Source of the DNA: Primula veris | Taxonomy: Eukaryota; Streptophyta; Magnoliopsida; Ericales; Primulaceae | Assembly (NCBI GenBank): GCA_963682055.1 | Contig: OY821742.1 | Coordinates: 21,670,560-21,734,559 of the forward strand | Direction of reading: 5' to 3' | DNA: 64,000 nucleotides | Part shown: positions 20,706 through 33,366 of the stretch, piece after piece | Layout of the letters: each line of letters begins with the position of its first letter | Position numbering within the stretch: the stretch's first letter is position 1 | Notes under the pieces: model-generated | The model's input: only the letters and a program-made list of their open reading frames with translations | The model's database searches: none | Told to the model about the DNA's origin: nothing | Translations under genes and position numbers: made by a program

Positions 20706-21996
20706 TGTTGGTCCGTAGGTGTCTAAACCTTAGGGGAGGGGGGTGAATAAAGTTTTGGTACGTTTTTCACGGAATAAAAACTATGGGTTATTAACTAAGC
20801 TAATTAGTGGATTTAATAACTTAAACACTTTCGTTAACAAATTATTGCTAACTTAATATACGCAAGCAATAAATATGAGCGACAAATAAATGCGAAAAGT
20901 AAAAGTTAAGGGAAAAGAGATAACGCAAGATTTATAGAGGTTCGGCAAAACGCGCCTACGTCCTCTCCTCGGTATTTTCACTACCGAGTGTTTCACTAGA
21001 ATCTCGTTCCAAAGGTTACAACCTAACGAGCTTAATCAATCGATTAGGCTCCCCCTCACTCTATGAGTATCCCGAATGAAATGACCTAGAGCTTTTAACC
21101 TACACTTGCTTATAAAGCCTCTACCCGATCACTCGCTCACAAATGAGTTTATAAAATACTCTTTTACAAGATTGAATTTGAATGGATCACTCACTAACAA
21201 ATAATATCTCGATGTTTATAAGATTACAATAGTAATATGCTCGAGAATATTTTATAGATACAAGTGAGACATTTTAGTAGTATAAGCTTGTAAGATCTTT
21301 GAATTTTGAAAGCTTGAAGTTGTGTAATAGTTTTGTACTCTTCAACAAAGGATTTGAGGCTTTTTGTAGAGTGAAAAAGGTCCATCAATTAATGCATGAC
21401 CGTTGGCAGTTGTTGAGTAGCTTAGCTACTAGTTTGCAGCAGTTCACCCAATTTTTCAGGATAAGCTGAAAAGCTGGAATTTGAAATTATACAGAAACGA
21501 TCGGTCGTTTCTGAAAAACGATCGGTCGTTTTTCATCTGTGCTCACTGGAAAAATTCATACATAAAACGATCGGTCATTTTATGCTGGCGATCGGTCATT
21601 TTTCTTCTTTGCTCACCGGAAGAAATACTACTCAAAACGATCGGTCGTTTTAGCCTGGCGATCGGTCGTTTTAGCCTGGCGATCGGTCGTTTTTCTGCTT
21701 TGCTTACTGGAAGAATTAAGTTCATAGATGATCGATCGTTTTAGCCTCATGATCAGTCGTTTGTTGTTCTGGCAATATTTCGGTTTTCTCGACATACTTC
21801 GAAAGCCCGTAATTAGTCCGTTTCAAATCCAATTGAGGTTCCGCTTGAACCGTTGGAATCGTATTCACGTAAACTATCATTTCAAACCTTTGACACACTC
21901 GATAAATGATTAGTACGCAAAACGAGCTTTTATCATGTTTTACAAATATTGTTATCATCAAAATAATCGATTAGAAGAACAACGTTCGACAATCAT
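20701..21996 (-). repeat. Solo LTR of SIRE/Maximus-like copia family with target duplication
   Basis: The LTR 20,706-21,991 matches the LTRs at 47,803-48,866 and 56,247-57,397 from TGTTGGTCCGTA to the CGTTCGACA end. It is flanked by ATCAT at 20,701-20,705 and 21,992-21,996. At 1286 bp it is longer than the other two because its internal hairpin-repeat array is expanded. Orientation by family is minus. Confidence 0.93.
21495..21763 (-). repeat. Hairpin-repeat array (AAAACGATCGGTCGTTTT), about nine units
   Basis: Units start near 21,495, 21,514, 21,564, 21,587, 21,634, 21,658, 21,679, 21,728 and 21,749. Each has AAAACGA and TCGTTTT arms around TCGG, so it can fold into a seven-pair stem with a four-base loop. 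Units occur in groups separated by a repeated GCTCACTGGAA spacer. Confidence 0.9.
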
Positions 21997-22488
21997 CTTA
22001 GCCATTCCATCGTCTCTTATTGTCTTTGAGAGGGTTCTGAGTATTATCATGGGATTGTGTGCATGTTGATAGGTTTAGGGGAAGACGAGGAAGAATTGGG
22101 GAGCGTATCGTACCTGCCGCCTGATACCGTAGAAGAGAGAGGCAAGAAAGAAAGCATGGGAACGACGTAGGGAGCTAATCATAGAGGAGTTATCTTCCAC
22201 TCTCGAGGATGCGGTGGTCATTCGCACTAGGAACCTACCACTTCTACCTCATGATTGCAAATGGTTGAACTCACCACTTTACCCTCCAGGTTTTCCTGGA
22301 CCTGCTTCCAGCATAGACTCTACTTCTCCTATAGAACATCTCTATCCTTTTGTGCAGAGAGTTTCAGAGCGAGACCTATCCTGAAGTCTTGAAGATGGAA
22401 AACTCTTAACAAATGCACCCCTTGGTCCTTACCTCTCCTACTCTCATGCCTTGGTTGAGAACAGACTCCCTCTTCATTTACCCTCTAT

Positions 22489-22930
22489 ATGAGGAAAATC
22501 GCTAAACTCAAGCAAGCGTCTTTAGTGACCGAAGGCGAGTTCGCAATTGTCAATATGATTGCCAGTGATTGTGTTTTGGATAGAATTCTATTAGATTATG
22601 GGACATCTGGTAATATTATGGCTGCCAGTATCTTCTATGGACTTGGGTTATCCAAGCTTACTCCTCCTTATGATGTCTCGATGAGTTTAGCTGATGGGAC
22701 ACTGTCAGTAACAGTTATAGGGAAAGCTGAGGAATAAGTTGTCACATAGTAGACTTTATTTAAGTTCTTGATTTCATAGTTTACGACATACCCATATCAA
22801 CTCAGTTCTTATGGGGACTCCTTTTTTCGCTGCGTCAAAGGTTGTCATGAACTTTGGAACAAACAAGGTCACCCTTCACTGCCGAAATAGGAGTATAGAT
22901 GTCGACATAGAAATAACTTTGAGTTCCTAA
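22489..22930 (+). pseudogene. Third aspartic protease-like fragment
   Basis: 22,489-22,737 reads EGEFAIVNMIASDCVLDRIL, LLDYGTSGNIMAASIFYGLG and VSMSLADGTLSVTVIGKAEE, the layout of gypsy proteases, with D-Y-G-T at the active site. After several stops, PFFAASKVVMNFGTNKVTLH-like wording continues to about 22,920. It follows the solo LTR and may belong to the same or another element as the domain at 20.2 kb. Dead. Confidence 0.5.
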
Positions 22931-24639
22931 CCTTTCATTCAATCCTTCGGTACCCTAGAAATGCAAAAGATGTATGCTGACGCCAAGAAGGAAAAAAGCA
23001 GCGAGCAAGCCACTCTTGTGCCAAAAGACTCTTATCCGATAGTGTGTGACATAATGCGAAAAGTCATTTGCTTACCCAAAACTCAAGTCCTCATCCACTT
23101 CCCTCTATCCCATCTCTAGGGAATAGGTTCGCCTCATATTTTAGGTTAGTCACGACAAGTGACAAAGAAGGAAAGGACTACAGTCATCCTGCCCCTTTCT
23201 AGTCCCAAAATCTTTCTGCCATCACTTCCATCTGTATATATTCCGCTTTATTATTATATATATTTTTTCATTTTAGTCCACATGCAGTCTCTTTGAGCTT
23301 CCAACTATGATGTTGTTTTCATTTCCTAACAGTGATGACACTGTCAGTTTTAGTTACGCGATGGGATATATCATTGTTGGTTCTCACGGAAATGGGGTGA
23401 AATTTTTCGAAAAAATCGAAAATTTTAGTACTTTTACTTGGTTAAAACCCACATTTTTTTTTTATATATATCCCAAAAATCCAAAAAACCATTTAATTTT
23501 TTTTTTTTAGAAAATCAAGAAAAAACAAAAACAAAGAAATACAATTGATTATTTATTTCTTATCTCTCACTTGAGAGAATTTTTACGTCTTATAGATTTT
23601 ATATGACTTTCTTCCACATACTTGTGTTTTATATTTTTCGTTTAGTGCTTTGATTAGACAGGCTCAAGGAAGAGTGGAGAATTAATCAAAAACCGGAGCT
23701 GCTGCAGACCTGATCGGTCAAGCTAACTGGTCAGGACTGAGAGCTATGATCAAAGAAGAAATTTTCCGGAAATTTGCTGATCAACTCCACTCGGTATCAC
23801 ACAACAGGTGTACTCACTCTATAAACTCCGTTTTTCATTTTTCTGTATATATTTTTCGTGTTTAGGCTAGTTGTTTGTTTTTGTAAATATTTTTGTTAGG
23901 ATTGAATGAGTCACATTTTGCATGATAAAAACATAAAATGAAAAAAAGAAAAAACCTAGGTTGTTTTGGTCTATTACTTAGGAAAACTCTTTTATACGTA
24001 AACATGTGGCGATAATTTAGAAATTGGAAAAACAACTTATATTATTCTAGGGTGTTAAATCCCTAGATACGTATGATTTGTCATTAATTATTCACTCAAG
24101 CCAGATTAGTGAGATATAATATTATACATGTTGCATGCTATACTCATTGTTTAGAGTGTATTAACATTTACTCGGTTTACCGCGATAATCCCTAAAAACT
24201 TGCAAAATTAGTTTTTATAGAACTTTTATACTATTACGAACCTTTATTTTAAGTAGACAGTGTACTTGATCAGGGTAGTTCGTTGTTGGTACCATATACT
24301 TATATATTATGTGCATAAACCCGCCATTCTCTAAGAGAACATGTCTAGCCTTAGGACATATACTTATATATTATGGCTAATTTAGGAATCCGCAACCTGC
24401 CCAATAAGTCTTCATTTACAAATAAGTGTAAACAGGGATTGATGGAACATTTTTATAGACTTAGTACTAATACAATTCATGCCTATGTATTGATATGGTT
24501 GAATGCCTTCCAGTGATGCCGAAAGGCAGGTCAACGAGTGGAGTTATAAGTTACCATCTATAATAAGGATAGGACGAATGGGAAAATTCTGGAAGAATAA
24601 ATGGGTAAAAAGACCCGATGAGATAAGGAGGAGCGGTGT
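22931..24639. other. AT-rich region, possibly a decayed LTR; no gene
   Basis: Contains short runs of T and phrases (ACCTGATCGGTCAAGCTAAC near 23,710) reminiscent of the LTR at 18.3-19.3 kb (ACCGGTTAGCTTGACGGTCA near 18,630). I could not trace a convincing alignment by eye. Confidence 0.3.
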
Positions 24640-25512
24640 AGTATGATAAAAATTTCTGCTACTAATGATGGTTTATATCTTTCTCAAACCCATTATGCCC
24701 TTACAATCCTTGAAAAAATGCATATCGTTGATTCGAAACCCGAAACCGATGAATACTCCACTGGAATCAAAACCTACTAGTTTTTAGATAACATTTTTCT
24801 TGACGACCCTAGTGAATTCTGTGGCATTGGTGGGGCACTACAATACTTGACTCTCACTCGTCCTGATATTTCATTTAGTGTTAATTTTGTCTCTCAATTT
24901 ATACATGCTCCTACTATTACCCATTTAAAAATAGTACATCGCATTTTACGATAAATAAAGGGTACCATCCATTTGGGTCTTCAGTTTACTTCCCACACTA
25001 CACTCTACACTTCATCTTCGTGCTTTCTCTGATGCATATTGGGCTGGTTGTCCTACTACAAGGAGGTCTATTACAAGGAGGTCTACTACCGGCTATAGTA
25101 CATTCCTCGGCGAAAACTTGATCTCTTGGTCTTCAAAGAAACAACCAACGGGTTTCCGCTCAAACACGGAGGCCGAATATCGAGCCATTGCCCATACTAC
25201 AGCAGAACGGACATGGTTAACATTCATACTCCGGGATCTTCGTGTTCCAATATCATCTCTACTTATTCTGTTTTGTGACAATCTCAGTGTTTTACATATC
25301 ACAATTAATCCTGTCTTCCATGCACGTAGCAAACACATAGAGTAAGATTATCGTTTCGTCCGAGAACGTGTTGCGCTTGGCCTCCTTGTGACCAGATATT
25401 TCCCGACAAATGCACAACTAGAAGATATATTTACCAAGCTAATGTCGAAGAACTCATTGTGTTATTTTTCTAACAAATTATGTCTCTGACCCCGACATAA
25501 TTTGAGGGAGGG
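24640..25512 (+). pseudogene. Copia RT end and RNase H, decayed
   Basis: The frames read LSQTHYALTILEKMHIVDSK, GGALQYLTLTRPDISFSVNF (RT/RNase H connection), WSSKKQPTGFRSNTEAEYRA (the RNase H catalytic stretch, normally SRSS-AEAEYRA) and ILFCDNLSVLHITINPVFHA. They end with KHIE, a stop, DYRFVRERVALG, then FTKLMSK. Several stops and frameshifts. A purine-rich TTTGAGGGAGGG follows and then an LTR, so this is the 3' end of a + strand copia element. Confidence 0.8.
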
Positions 25513-25845
25513 TATTAAAGGAAATGATCCTGGTCATCAATGTCAAATAAGGGAGAGAGATTAATAGCCAAGCAATAAAGCCATTCCTAAACAAGATGAT
25601 ATGCCAGCAACAACTTGCAAAAATTTCTCCATATCTTCAACGTGTGAAATAGTGTAGGTTGGAAATTATTCAATGTAGAATTCAATAGTATCATTGTGAG
25701 GCAAGAATCACTCAGCATAATCAAAAGATTAGTATCACGTGTGATTATCTCTCTGATTCTAGGATTGCTATATATTTATCTAATTGTGTCACTGAAAACT
25801 CAAGCAAGAACAATAAAATAAAATAAATTTTTGTTTCTTATTACA
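25513..25845 (+). repeat. 3' LTR of decayed copia element
   Basis: Starts TATTAAAGGAAATG directly after the polypurine tract (TG expected, TA seen) and appears to end CTTATTACA. About 330 bp. No partner LTR found, so the end is approximate. Confidence 0.55.
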
Positions 25846-25927
25846 TTTCTCCTTTTTCTCCTTATATTGTGTATATTTGCTTATGTTTTGAGCGATTTAT
25901 TCTAGCCCTTTAGATTCCTTATAACAT

Positions 25928-26258
25928 TTGGTCATGTTTTGTTCATTTTATTATTATTTTTTTATATATTTGTAAAAAAAGAATCGATTTTTTTCTTAAA
26001 TTAACATTTTATTTTATTTCTAAATTATTTGTTCAAAAAAATCTGTAAAATTTGACTTTTTATATTTTTTGGTATTTATTGTTTGTTTTGGGAATTTATA
26101 AGCTGGTAATATTAATAAATACCCAAAAAATATATAAAAATACAAATTTTACAGATTTTTTTTAACAATACTTTCAAAATAAAATAAAACGTTGATTTAA
26201 GAAAAAAACCAATTTTTTTTTATAAATACATATGAAAAGAACGCTAACATGACCAAAA
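25928..26258. mobile_element. AT-rich foldback or MITE-like inverted repeat
   Basis: Two arms of about 150 bp are reverse complements with mismatches: TTGGTCATGTT at 25,929 pairs with AACATGACCAA ending near 26,256, then CTTAAATTAACATTTTATTT with its complement, AAATCTGTAAAATTT with AAATTTTACAGATTT, and GGTATTTATT with AATAAATACC. Non-coding. Confidence 0.75.
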
Positions 26259-26664
26259 CACGTGATCTTATAAACATGATCAAATTATGCACTCTTTAGA
26301 TGTAATTAGCTGCCTATCAATTGTTTGTAATAAGTTCTAAAAATAGTTCTAATGAATTTTTTTTCAATGAAGAGAGATTTCTGAATAACCTAAGGAACAA
26401 ATGAAATAAAGTTAAATGAAATCATGACCTCCGTTGGTCTTATTGATATATATATATCAGTCTTATAAAAAGCGCATGACCTATTATGTTTCACTATAAT
26501 GCTGGTAAAGCGTAAAAAGCATGCTATTTGGGTTGTATGGCGTATAAAGCGTGCGCTATTTGAGATTCGTAGTGTAAAAATTGAGATTTTCTTATTTTTT
26601 ATCTAAAAATAAAACTTGAGACAAAACTACGTCGTGTTGGAAAAAAGTATCAATATTTCAAAAT

Positions 26665-26876
26665 TATTGTAAAATATTATTGGACTATTGGGCCTTACTC
26701 ATAATGGGCTTAAGTTGGGCTTACTATCTTATTTAAGCATAACCTCTTCTATATAAACAAGGTTAAGGTTCTCTTATATTGATACATTCTTATTAATAAA
26801 GATATTGTTGTTCTCTCTCTATATATTCTCTCTATATCTATATACATATATATGTGAGCTAATATGTCATACAACA
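26665..26876 (+). repeat. 5' LTR of 6.7-kb copia element
   Basis: 212 bp, TATTGTAAAATATTATTGG to ACAACA; the first bases TG have become TA. TATA-like TCTATATAAAC near 26,750. Followed by CGTTATCGGCAC, the likely primer binding site, which lacks the usual TGG start. Confidence 0.9.
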
Positions 26877-29800
26877 CGTTATCGGCACTTTGCTCGTGGG
26901 GACTAAGATATACGCTCGCAGATATTGGAAATTTTGGTAAACGCACGGATATTGAGTATTTATAAACCTTGAGGTTTATCCTGATTTAATTGGGTTATTG
27001 TTATATCAACCTTCACCAACATAACTGGAGTACAGTATTTTTTTATACCGTGCCATGATAATTTTTATGAATAAAACTTGAAAAGTCTGTCTATAACATG
27101 AATTGATGCATGCGTAACTTAGTTACAGTTACAATGAATTACATGTTGAATATAGCATATGAATTGATCAAGATTATTAATTACAATAGTTACATCATGT
27201 GCTTGTTATGACTTAGAAAAGTCAATATTTAATCATTGTATAATAGAGTAATTTACTAGTAGTGATTGGCTTGCAGATTACAAACACCGGTGCTTATATT
27301 GTTAATTTATGATGAACATATATACCCAATTAAGTCCAGTTTTTGAATATGCTACAACGATAGCTTGTGATCTGATCTAGTATGACTCATTACTATATAT
27401 GTTTGAATCTGTGATCTGTTTAAAATTTGGTAAATAGATGCATGTGGAACTTGTAATTAGTCAATTACCATGAGTTAATATTTGATTCCTTTCATGATAT
27501 AATGAATCTTGTGAATTAACTTGTATGTAACTTGCGTGTATATTATAAATTGGTAAATAAAATACATTACGTACATGAATGATTTAGTTACCATGTATAG
27601 AACTTACACATATACCAATAGAATAATTAAATATTTAGTAATATCTTACTTAGTGTAAATTGGTAAATTTAGATTGTGCTAACATGTACTACCATGCTAC
27701 TGCTATATTATTTAATCATTCAAGCAGATACGATCAATGCATTTATTTACTGCCATGTACACTTGTTTAAAATATGGTAATTTGCGAAATCATATATTTT
27801 CACATTTAAGTTGGAAAAATTATGAACCTTCCCTAAATAGACTCACCTATTTGGATACGATGTCTAGGAAAGATATAGACGGAATTCGATATCCTAATGA
27901 GGTCGGGTTTTAAGTGGCATTCGTGCCTTCCACCCTCACCGTCTTTCCTGGTCATTTTTCAAGTAGAGCTACCGAAAGGGGTCTAAATAATAATTTCCCC
28001 GAGTGTGTTTATATAGTGATGTATGTTTCGCCGAATTGCTATTTCAGTATCGACCCGTCGTTCGATCAATGAAAACCGATTCACATGAGAAGTAAAACTA
28101 ATGTTTTTGAACCTGTTGTTTCGGAAAAAAAAAAGTTTGTACTTGTGCAAACCATAAACATATAAACCAGTCGTTTTATATGATAAATAATCCAGAACTC
28201 CCAACACATGTTGGATGCCATCTATGATGAGAAAAATCGTAAAACATACTTGCGCAATGACTGTTTAAACGTTGATTTTAATCCGTCACCACATGTTACT
28301 CACCCTGATGTGTGAAAATATGATGCCCAAATTTTTTTTGGATGTCATCTTTGATGAGTAAAACACGAGTTTGTTGTTACTCTCAGGATGAATGCTAAGG
28401 CGTTGATTTTATTCCGCCGCCACATTTGAGACGTGATGACGTCTTTGGTGAACAAATGTCTAAAATTGACATATTGGAGCAATTTTCACCAAAATACTAG
28501 CTTGGAAATTGTATTCCATACGTAGTATCGCGAATTTATATTCATCATGTTCCTTTATCGCCCATCTGTTATTGGATAAGAAAATTGCCCCGGTGAGTAG
28601 TTTTAATTCTATTGGGTCAATGGCGAATTGTTTGCCTGATATTAATGCTCTTCCTGTATATTTTTTTTTCACGAATCGAGAACCAAGACAAGTGTTATTT
28701 GTCTCGGACTGTCGCGATCCCAATAAATCGCCTAGCAAAGCGAGATTTTAGACAATCGTCAAAATCGAAAACATGTGGCTCCAATACAGTAATTGAAAGG
28801 AACAATATGGCCCGTTGTTACAAAGCAAGAGATAATGTTCAAGGAGGAAACTCTATGCTATAAAGACAAATGTCATGCATGGTTACTCTTTAAATAGTTC
28901 AAAACTATTATAAAGGTGAAAAAACCGATGCTAATGTGGTTAAAAATAACTGAAAGAAAACTTTTGAGACCCCCGGTTTTGTGGCTCAAATAAGTTTGGT
29001 ACCTTTCTTTATTGATTTTGTTAAATCATTGAGCCATTTTTTCGCTCATCTGGATTATGTTTTTCCATTTAGATTATGATTTTTCCATTTGGATATACTT
29101 TTGGGTTATGGTTTGCCTGTTTACAAAATTTCTCGAAATAATTTAAAGTGTTTTGAGCAAATTTCTTTGACAAATGTGACCAAACTTTAAATTTTGAAAT
29201 TTTAGGCAATACTTGTGGGGTAGTTGATTTTTTTGAAAATAGTGGGTAACAGTGTACCACATAATTTCACTAACTACTTGCCTAAAAGAGTCATTTGTGA
29301 CAATGATTATGGACCTATTGTTCCAAATCAAAATCTTTGGTAAAACCAAATTGATTTGTCAAATATGAGGCCCTATACTCGTGCAGGTCCTGTCATACCT
29401 TGTTGAGTTATAAAATATTCAAGAAAACCAGTGTTATCTGGTAATAGCTCGTGAAAAAATTAAAATTTCTTTGGCATAACCTCCATTCAATACGACCAAA
29501 AGCGTATTTTAGTGAGTTGAAATGTCTTTCAAGTGGTTGCTACCACATTCTTTAAAGTATTTAAAGTTACCTTATCATTTTGTCTGTCGTCGAATGATAA
29601 ATGATTTAGATGCTAAGATATGATTGTCTGTACCATCATTCGCATGTCGTCGATTGATAAGAGCATTTTGATATTGAGTCATTGATCGGATGAGATATTT
29701 TCGGGTCAAAAGACGATGGTTGATTTATAATCGCATCGTATTTGGATTCTCTTTGAGAATATATTTCATGATTAATCCGAAATTAATGCCACTAATGCTC

Positions 29801-30106
29801 ACTTTGAAAGACTAGTATGTGTAAAGATCACGAAATGAACTCGTAGAATTCTTATAAAGAATTGAAGGAGTTATTGTGGACTTATCCAACTATAAGACGG
29901 ACCATAAATATAAATGGTTATGGTTGATGCATCGACAATATGGTCACATTTTACTGTTGTCCACATAAATACAGCACTTTCCAAACTCTTAGCCTTATCA
30001 TTAAGTTGATGGCTCATGATCCGGATTATCCTGAAAAGTCTAGTCGACTTGATAATACCGAAGAGTAAGAATAAAAATTTCGATTTGAATTACTTGAATT
30101 TGGAAA

Positions 30107-30700
30107 TTGAACATTCTGTCGATTATGTTCAGACCCAAATGGACTCACAGAAAGTTTGATGATGCGACTGCAAATGATTGCATGCACTTCTTGGTCTTGC
30201 GCACCAAGATTTTTATTTCCGTGTGGGGTTATGCTATTTTGCTGCATTGGTCCGTTATGAGGCCCATAGACACTCAGACACCATATGCGTACCAGCTGGT
30301 TACTGGTTATGAGCCAGAAGTTTCATATTAACGCGTGTTTGGAGTGCTTAATTAATATTTTGATTGAGCCGCTATAGTGTTCAAAATATGGACCTCTGAA
30401 GGGGACATAAGTCGATTATGAATCTCATGCCTATCATTTGATAGAGTAACATTGGCAAGCGATCTCTTTACCGCATGATTTGCGAAAGTGACATCGCTAA
30501 GACTGTTCTCCCCATCGTTAGGGGGAGATTTGTACGTTACCGTTGATAAGCAACGACGTGAAGTAACGTGGCATAACCCACTCAGTCTTAGCTTGATCAC
30601 CAAAACTGCACTTAGTGATAAGTAAGTGCATAGACTCCCTCAAGTCTAACTAAATGCCAGACGCATTTAATGACTTTATGAGATGTCACGAGATCATTTA
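30107..30700 (+). pseudogene. Copia integrase C-terminus remnant
   Basis: Readable pieces in several frames: LRTKIFISVWGYAILLHWSV (normally LPVSAWGHAILHA), YQLVTGYEPEVSYLRVFG, GDLFTA near 30,460, then LFSPSLGGDLYVTVDKQRRE and KMLARINVPVG. These follow the order of a copia integrase end and the linker before RT. Nearly every block is separated by stops or shifts. RT and RNase H downstream are not recognisable by eye. Confidence 0.65.
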
Positions 30701-32449
30701 TACCTCATGCAAAATGCTTGCAAGGATAAACGTCCCTGTCGGACGCCGTGTTCCTGTCGTAACATGTTGGTTTGGCTGAACCTGCCAAGCAAATGACACC
30801 GCCGTCGGCCGTCAGTCTGTCGTCCTTCCCAAGGTACGAGGAAGTTGACCGGTTCCAAATTCGTTCAGCCCCAGAGGTGGTGAACTGTAACTCGTTTGAC
30901 ACACGAGATTATAAAGGAGCAAGGAGATGTGTGATTTCCTCCTCATCCTAATAATCTCGAAATATCAGTCGATCATGATATTTTAGACGACATTGAAGCG
31001 AAACAAGACTGTCATTGATTACTTGTTCATATATTCGGTGACGACTGATAATATGAACAAATTATGATACGGAACCATGTACCGTTGCCTGAAGTCAACG
31101 GAGAATAGACTGCACTAATGGAAATTTGAAATCCAACTAGACTCCTTAGCGAAAGTGTGTTCGGACCTGTAGATCCAATACAACCAATGTTAAACGAGTT
31201 TGTTTATTTGGTTATTCGTAAGGAAGAGTGATCAGAATAATGAGATTGCAGAATGCCCGCCTAGTAGCGCAAGGCTTCTCTCACACCTTGGAATTGATTA
31301 CGAGATGGTTGATTTCTTCGTAATAGACATTATAATAGTCCCCTACTTTACCAGTTTAGTAGTTTCCGAAAAACTGAGTATACAGCCATGAATGTGGTCA
31401 CGATTTTATCTCTATGAGGATTTAGACAAAGAGATACAGATAAAGGTCCCTGTGTGAGTTCATATGTTTTAATCAAGTAGTTCCTGACCACGGAACACGA
31501 TCTCAATTAAATGAGACGTTCACTATATGGATTAATATAATCCGAGGGGATGTGGTATACCCTTGCGTGTTTTATTACGCAATCCATTTTTGGATTTGCC
31601 TTCGATATGAAGGATCTTGGGAAGACACGGTAGTGACTCGGCCCGATGATCGAGTCCCGTAAAGATTGAATCTAAGTCCATGATTCAGATTACACACAGA
31701 AGGTGTTATGTCGTTTTAGTCATCATGACGCTAAGTTGTCAAATTCTCCCATGATAGTTCGATCAATAGACATTGATATAGACCTAGTCCGTCCCTGATG
31801 AGACGATGAAGAGATATTGAACCATCATGTTCATATTGAAGTACAACAATAAGCGCATCATTGTGCTTGGTCTAATGTGCTAGGACGAACATCTCGTATG
31901 CTGTGAATGGTATAACTCGACACAGCATCGCGCTAACACGCTGCCATCGAAATGGCACTAACGACACATTCCCTTACCTTATGGTAATTTTGGAAGTGGG
32001 CTAGTTTATCCCATTTGCGTCATCGAGTGTATCTACCCACTTCGGTACTCGAATTAACGCAACCCTTTTTCGGTTATACCGATACCGGTTACTTATCAGA
32101 CCCGCATAAGGGATATTCCTGGCATGGTCTGTCTTTACCATTAGGAATAAGGCAATATTTTGAAGGTCTTGGAATGACTCCAAAGGAATCACTCTTATCT
32201 ACTCGTGCTCTATGAGACGACTACAGAGTGTATATGGCTTCGACCTCGTATTAGCCATATTTGAATTACATTTGCTCTGTCTCACGATCCAAATAAAACA
32301 TTTGTCTTATTTGAGGACAACTTGTTGTTATCGATCAAGAGACACATGACTAGATTATGCTATTTAGCATTTCTTGTCGAAATAAATCTTCACATATGAA
32401 GTTTAAAAGCATCCTGTCGAATGCTCGTTTTATTCCACATTATATTTTC

Positions 32450-32650
32450 TTGCATACAGTCGTGTGCAAGTAAATGAGGCATCCAGTCAAATGCTCGTAC
32501 TCTTTATTCGAATATAAAATCATTGCACCCAGTCGTGTACAAGTGAGGGGAAGCATGCAGGTGAATGCTTATTGCACTAATTACTACTTAGTCAAAATTC
32601 TCGCATCCTGTCGTGTGCAAGTGAGGGAGAGCATCCAGTCGCATGCTCGT
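32450..32650 (+). repeat. Tandem repeat in copia 3' region, about 68-bp unit, three copies
   Basis: CAGTCGTGTGCAAGT and GCATCCAGTC-AATGCTCGT recur at about 32,456, 32,528 and 32,600, with a partial fourth near 32,410. Confidence 0.8.
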
Positions 32651-32965
32651 GTACTCTTTTGTTCTTAGACCAAGTTTTTTCCCACTGGGTTTTCCTTGGC
32701 AAGGTTTTTAGCGAGACACGTTCCCATCATACCTCACTTAAGATTGCCGAAATTAGGGGGAATATCCTGTTGTATACTTCTTACCACTGTGTACTCTTTT
32801 GTCCTTCGCCTAGAGGTTTTTTCCACTGGGTTTACTCTAGCAAGGTTTTGATGAGGCACCTGTTTTGTGGTTGATCCCCTACTACTACCACTGTTGCACT
32901 CTTTTTCCTTCGATCAGAGATTTTCCCATTGGGTTTGCTCTGAAAAGGTTTTGATGAGGCACACT
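32647..32965 (+). repeat. Second tandem repeat in copia 3' untranslated region, three copies
   Basis: Each copy runs from GTGTACTCTTTTG through CCACTGGGTTT to AAGGTTTTGATGAGGCAC, at about 32,647, 32,790 and 32,893. Wording like this is common just before the 3' LTR in plant copia elements; here it is triplicated. Confidence 0.85.
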
Positions 32966-33153
32966 GTTTTGTGGTTAGTTAATTACATAGAATTTCGGCC
33001 TATATCATTCGGCTACGCAGTTTCTCCTAGGTACCGGTTTTGTGCCACACTGAGTTTTCCGTCCATAAGGTTTTTATTTGTTTAGCACTGCGAATGAACT
33101 CGACTCAGATCGACTACATGAAGACGAATAATTCAAAATATCCAAAGGGGGAG

Positions 33154-33366
33154 TGTTGTAGGATATTATTTGACTATTGGGCCTTACTCATAGTGGGTCT
33201 AAGTTGAGCTTTCTACCTTATATAATCCTAACCTCTTCTATATAAAGAATGTTAAGGTCCCTTGTATTCATACATTCTGATTAATAAATACCCTGTTGTT
33301 GTCTCTCTATATTCTCTCTCTATATCTATATATATATATATATGTGAGCTAATATGTCACACAACA
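33154..33366 (+). repeat. 3' LTR of 6.7-kb copia element
   Basis: 213 bp, TGTTGTAGGATATTATTTGA to ACAACA; matches the 5' LTR with visible substitutions, so the insertion is not recent. Confidence 0.9.

Noticed and set aside
21495..21763. CRISPR-like array of short repeats
   Set aside because: Units are palindromic LTR repeats with near-identical spacers in a plant genome; no cas genes and no unique spacers.
28460..32215. Short frames in the interior of the 6.7-kb copia element as genes
   Set aside because: Apart from the integrase remnant none shows family wording; the interior is too decayed.
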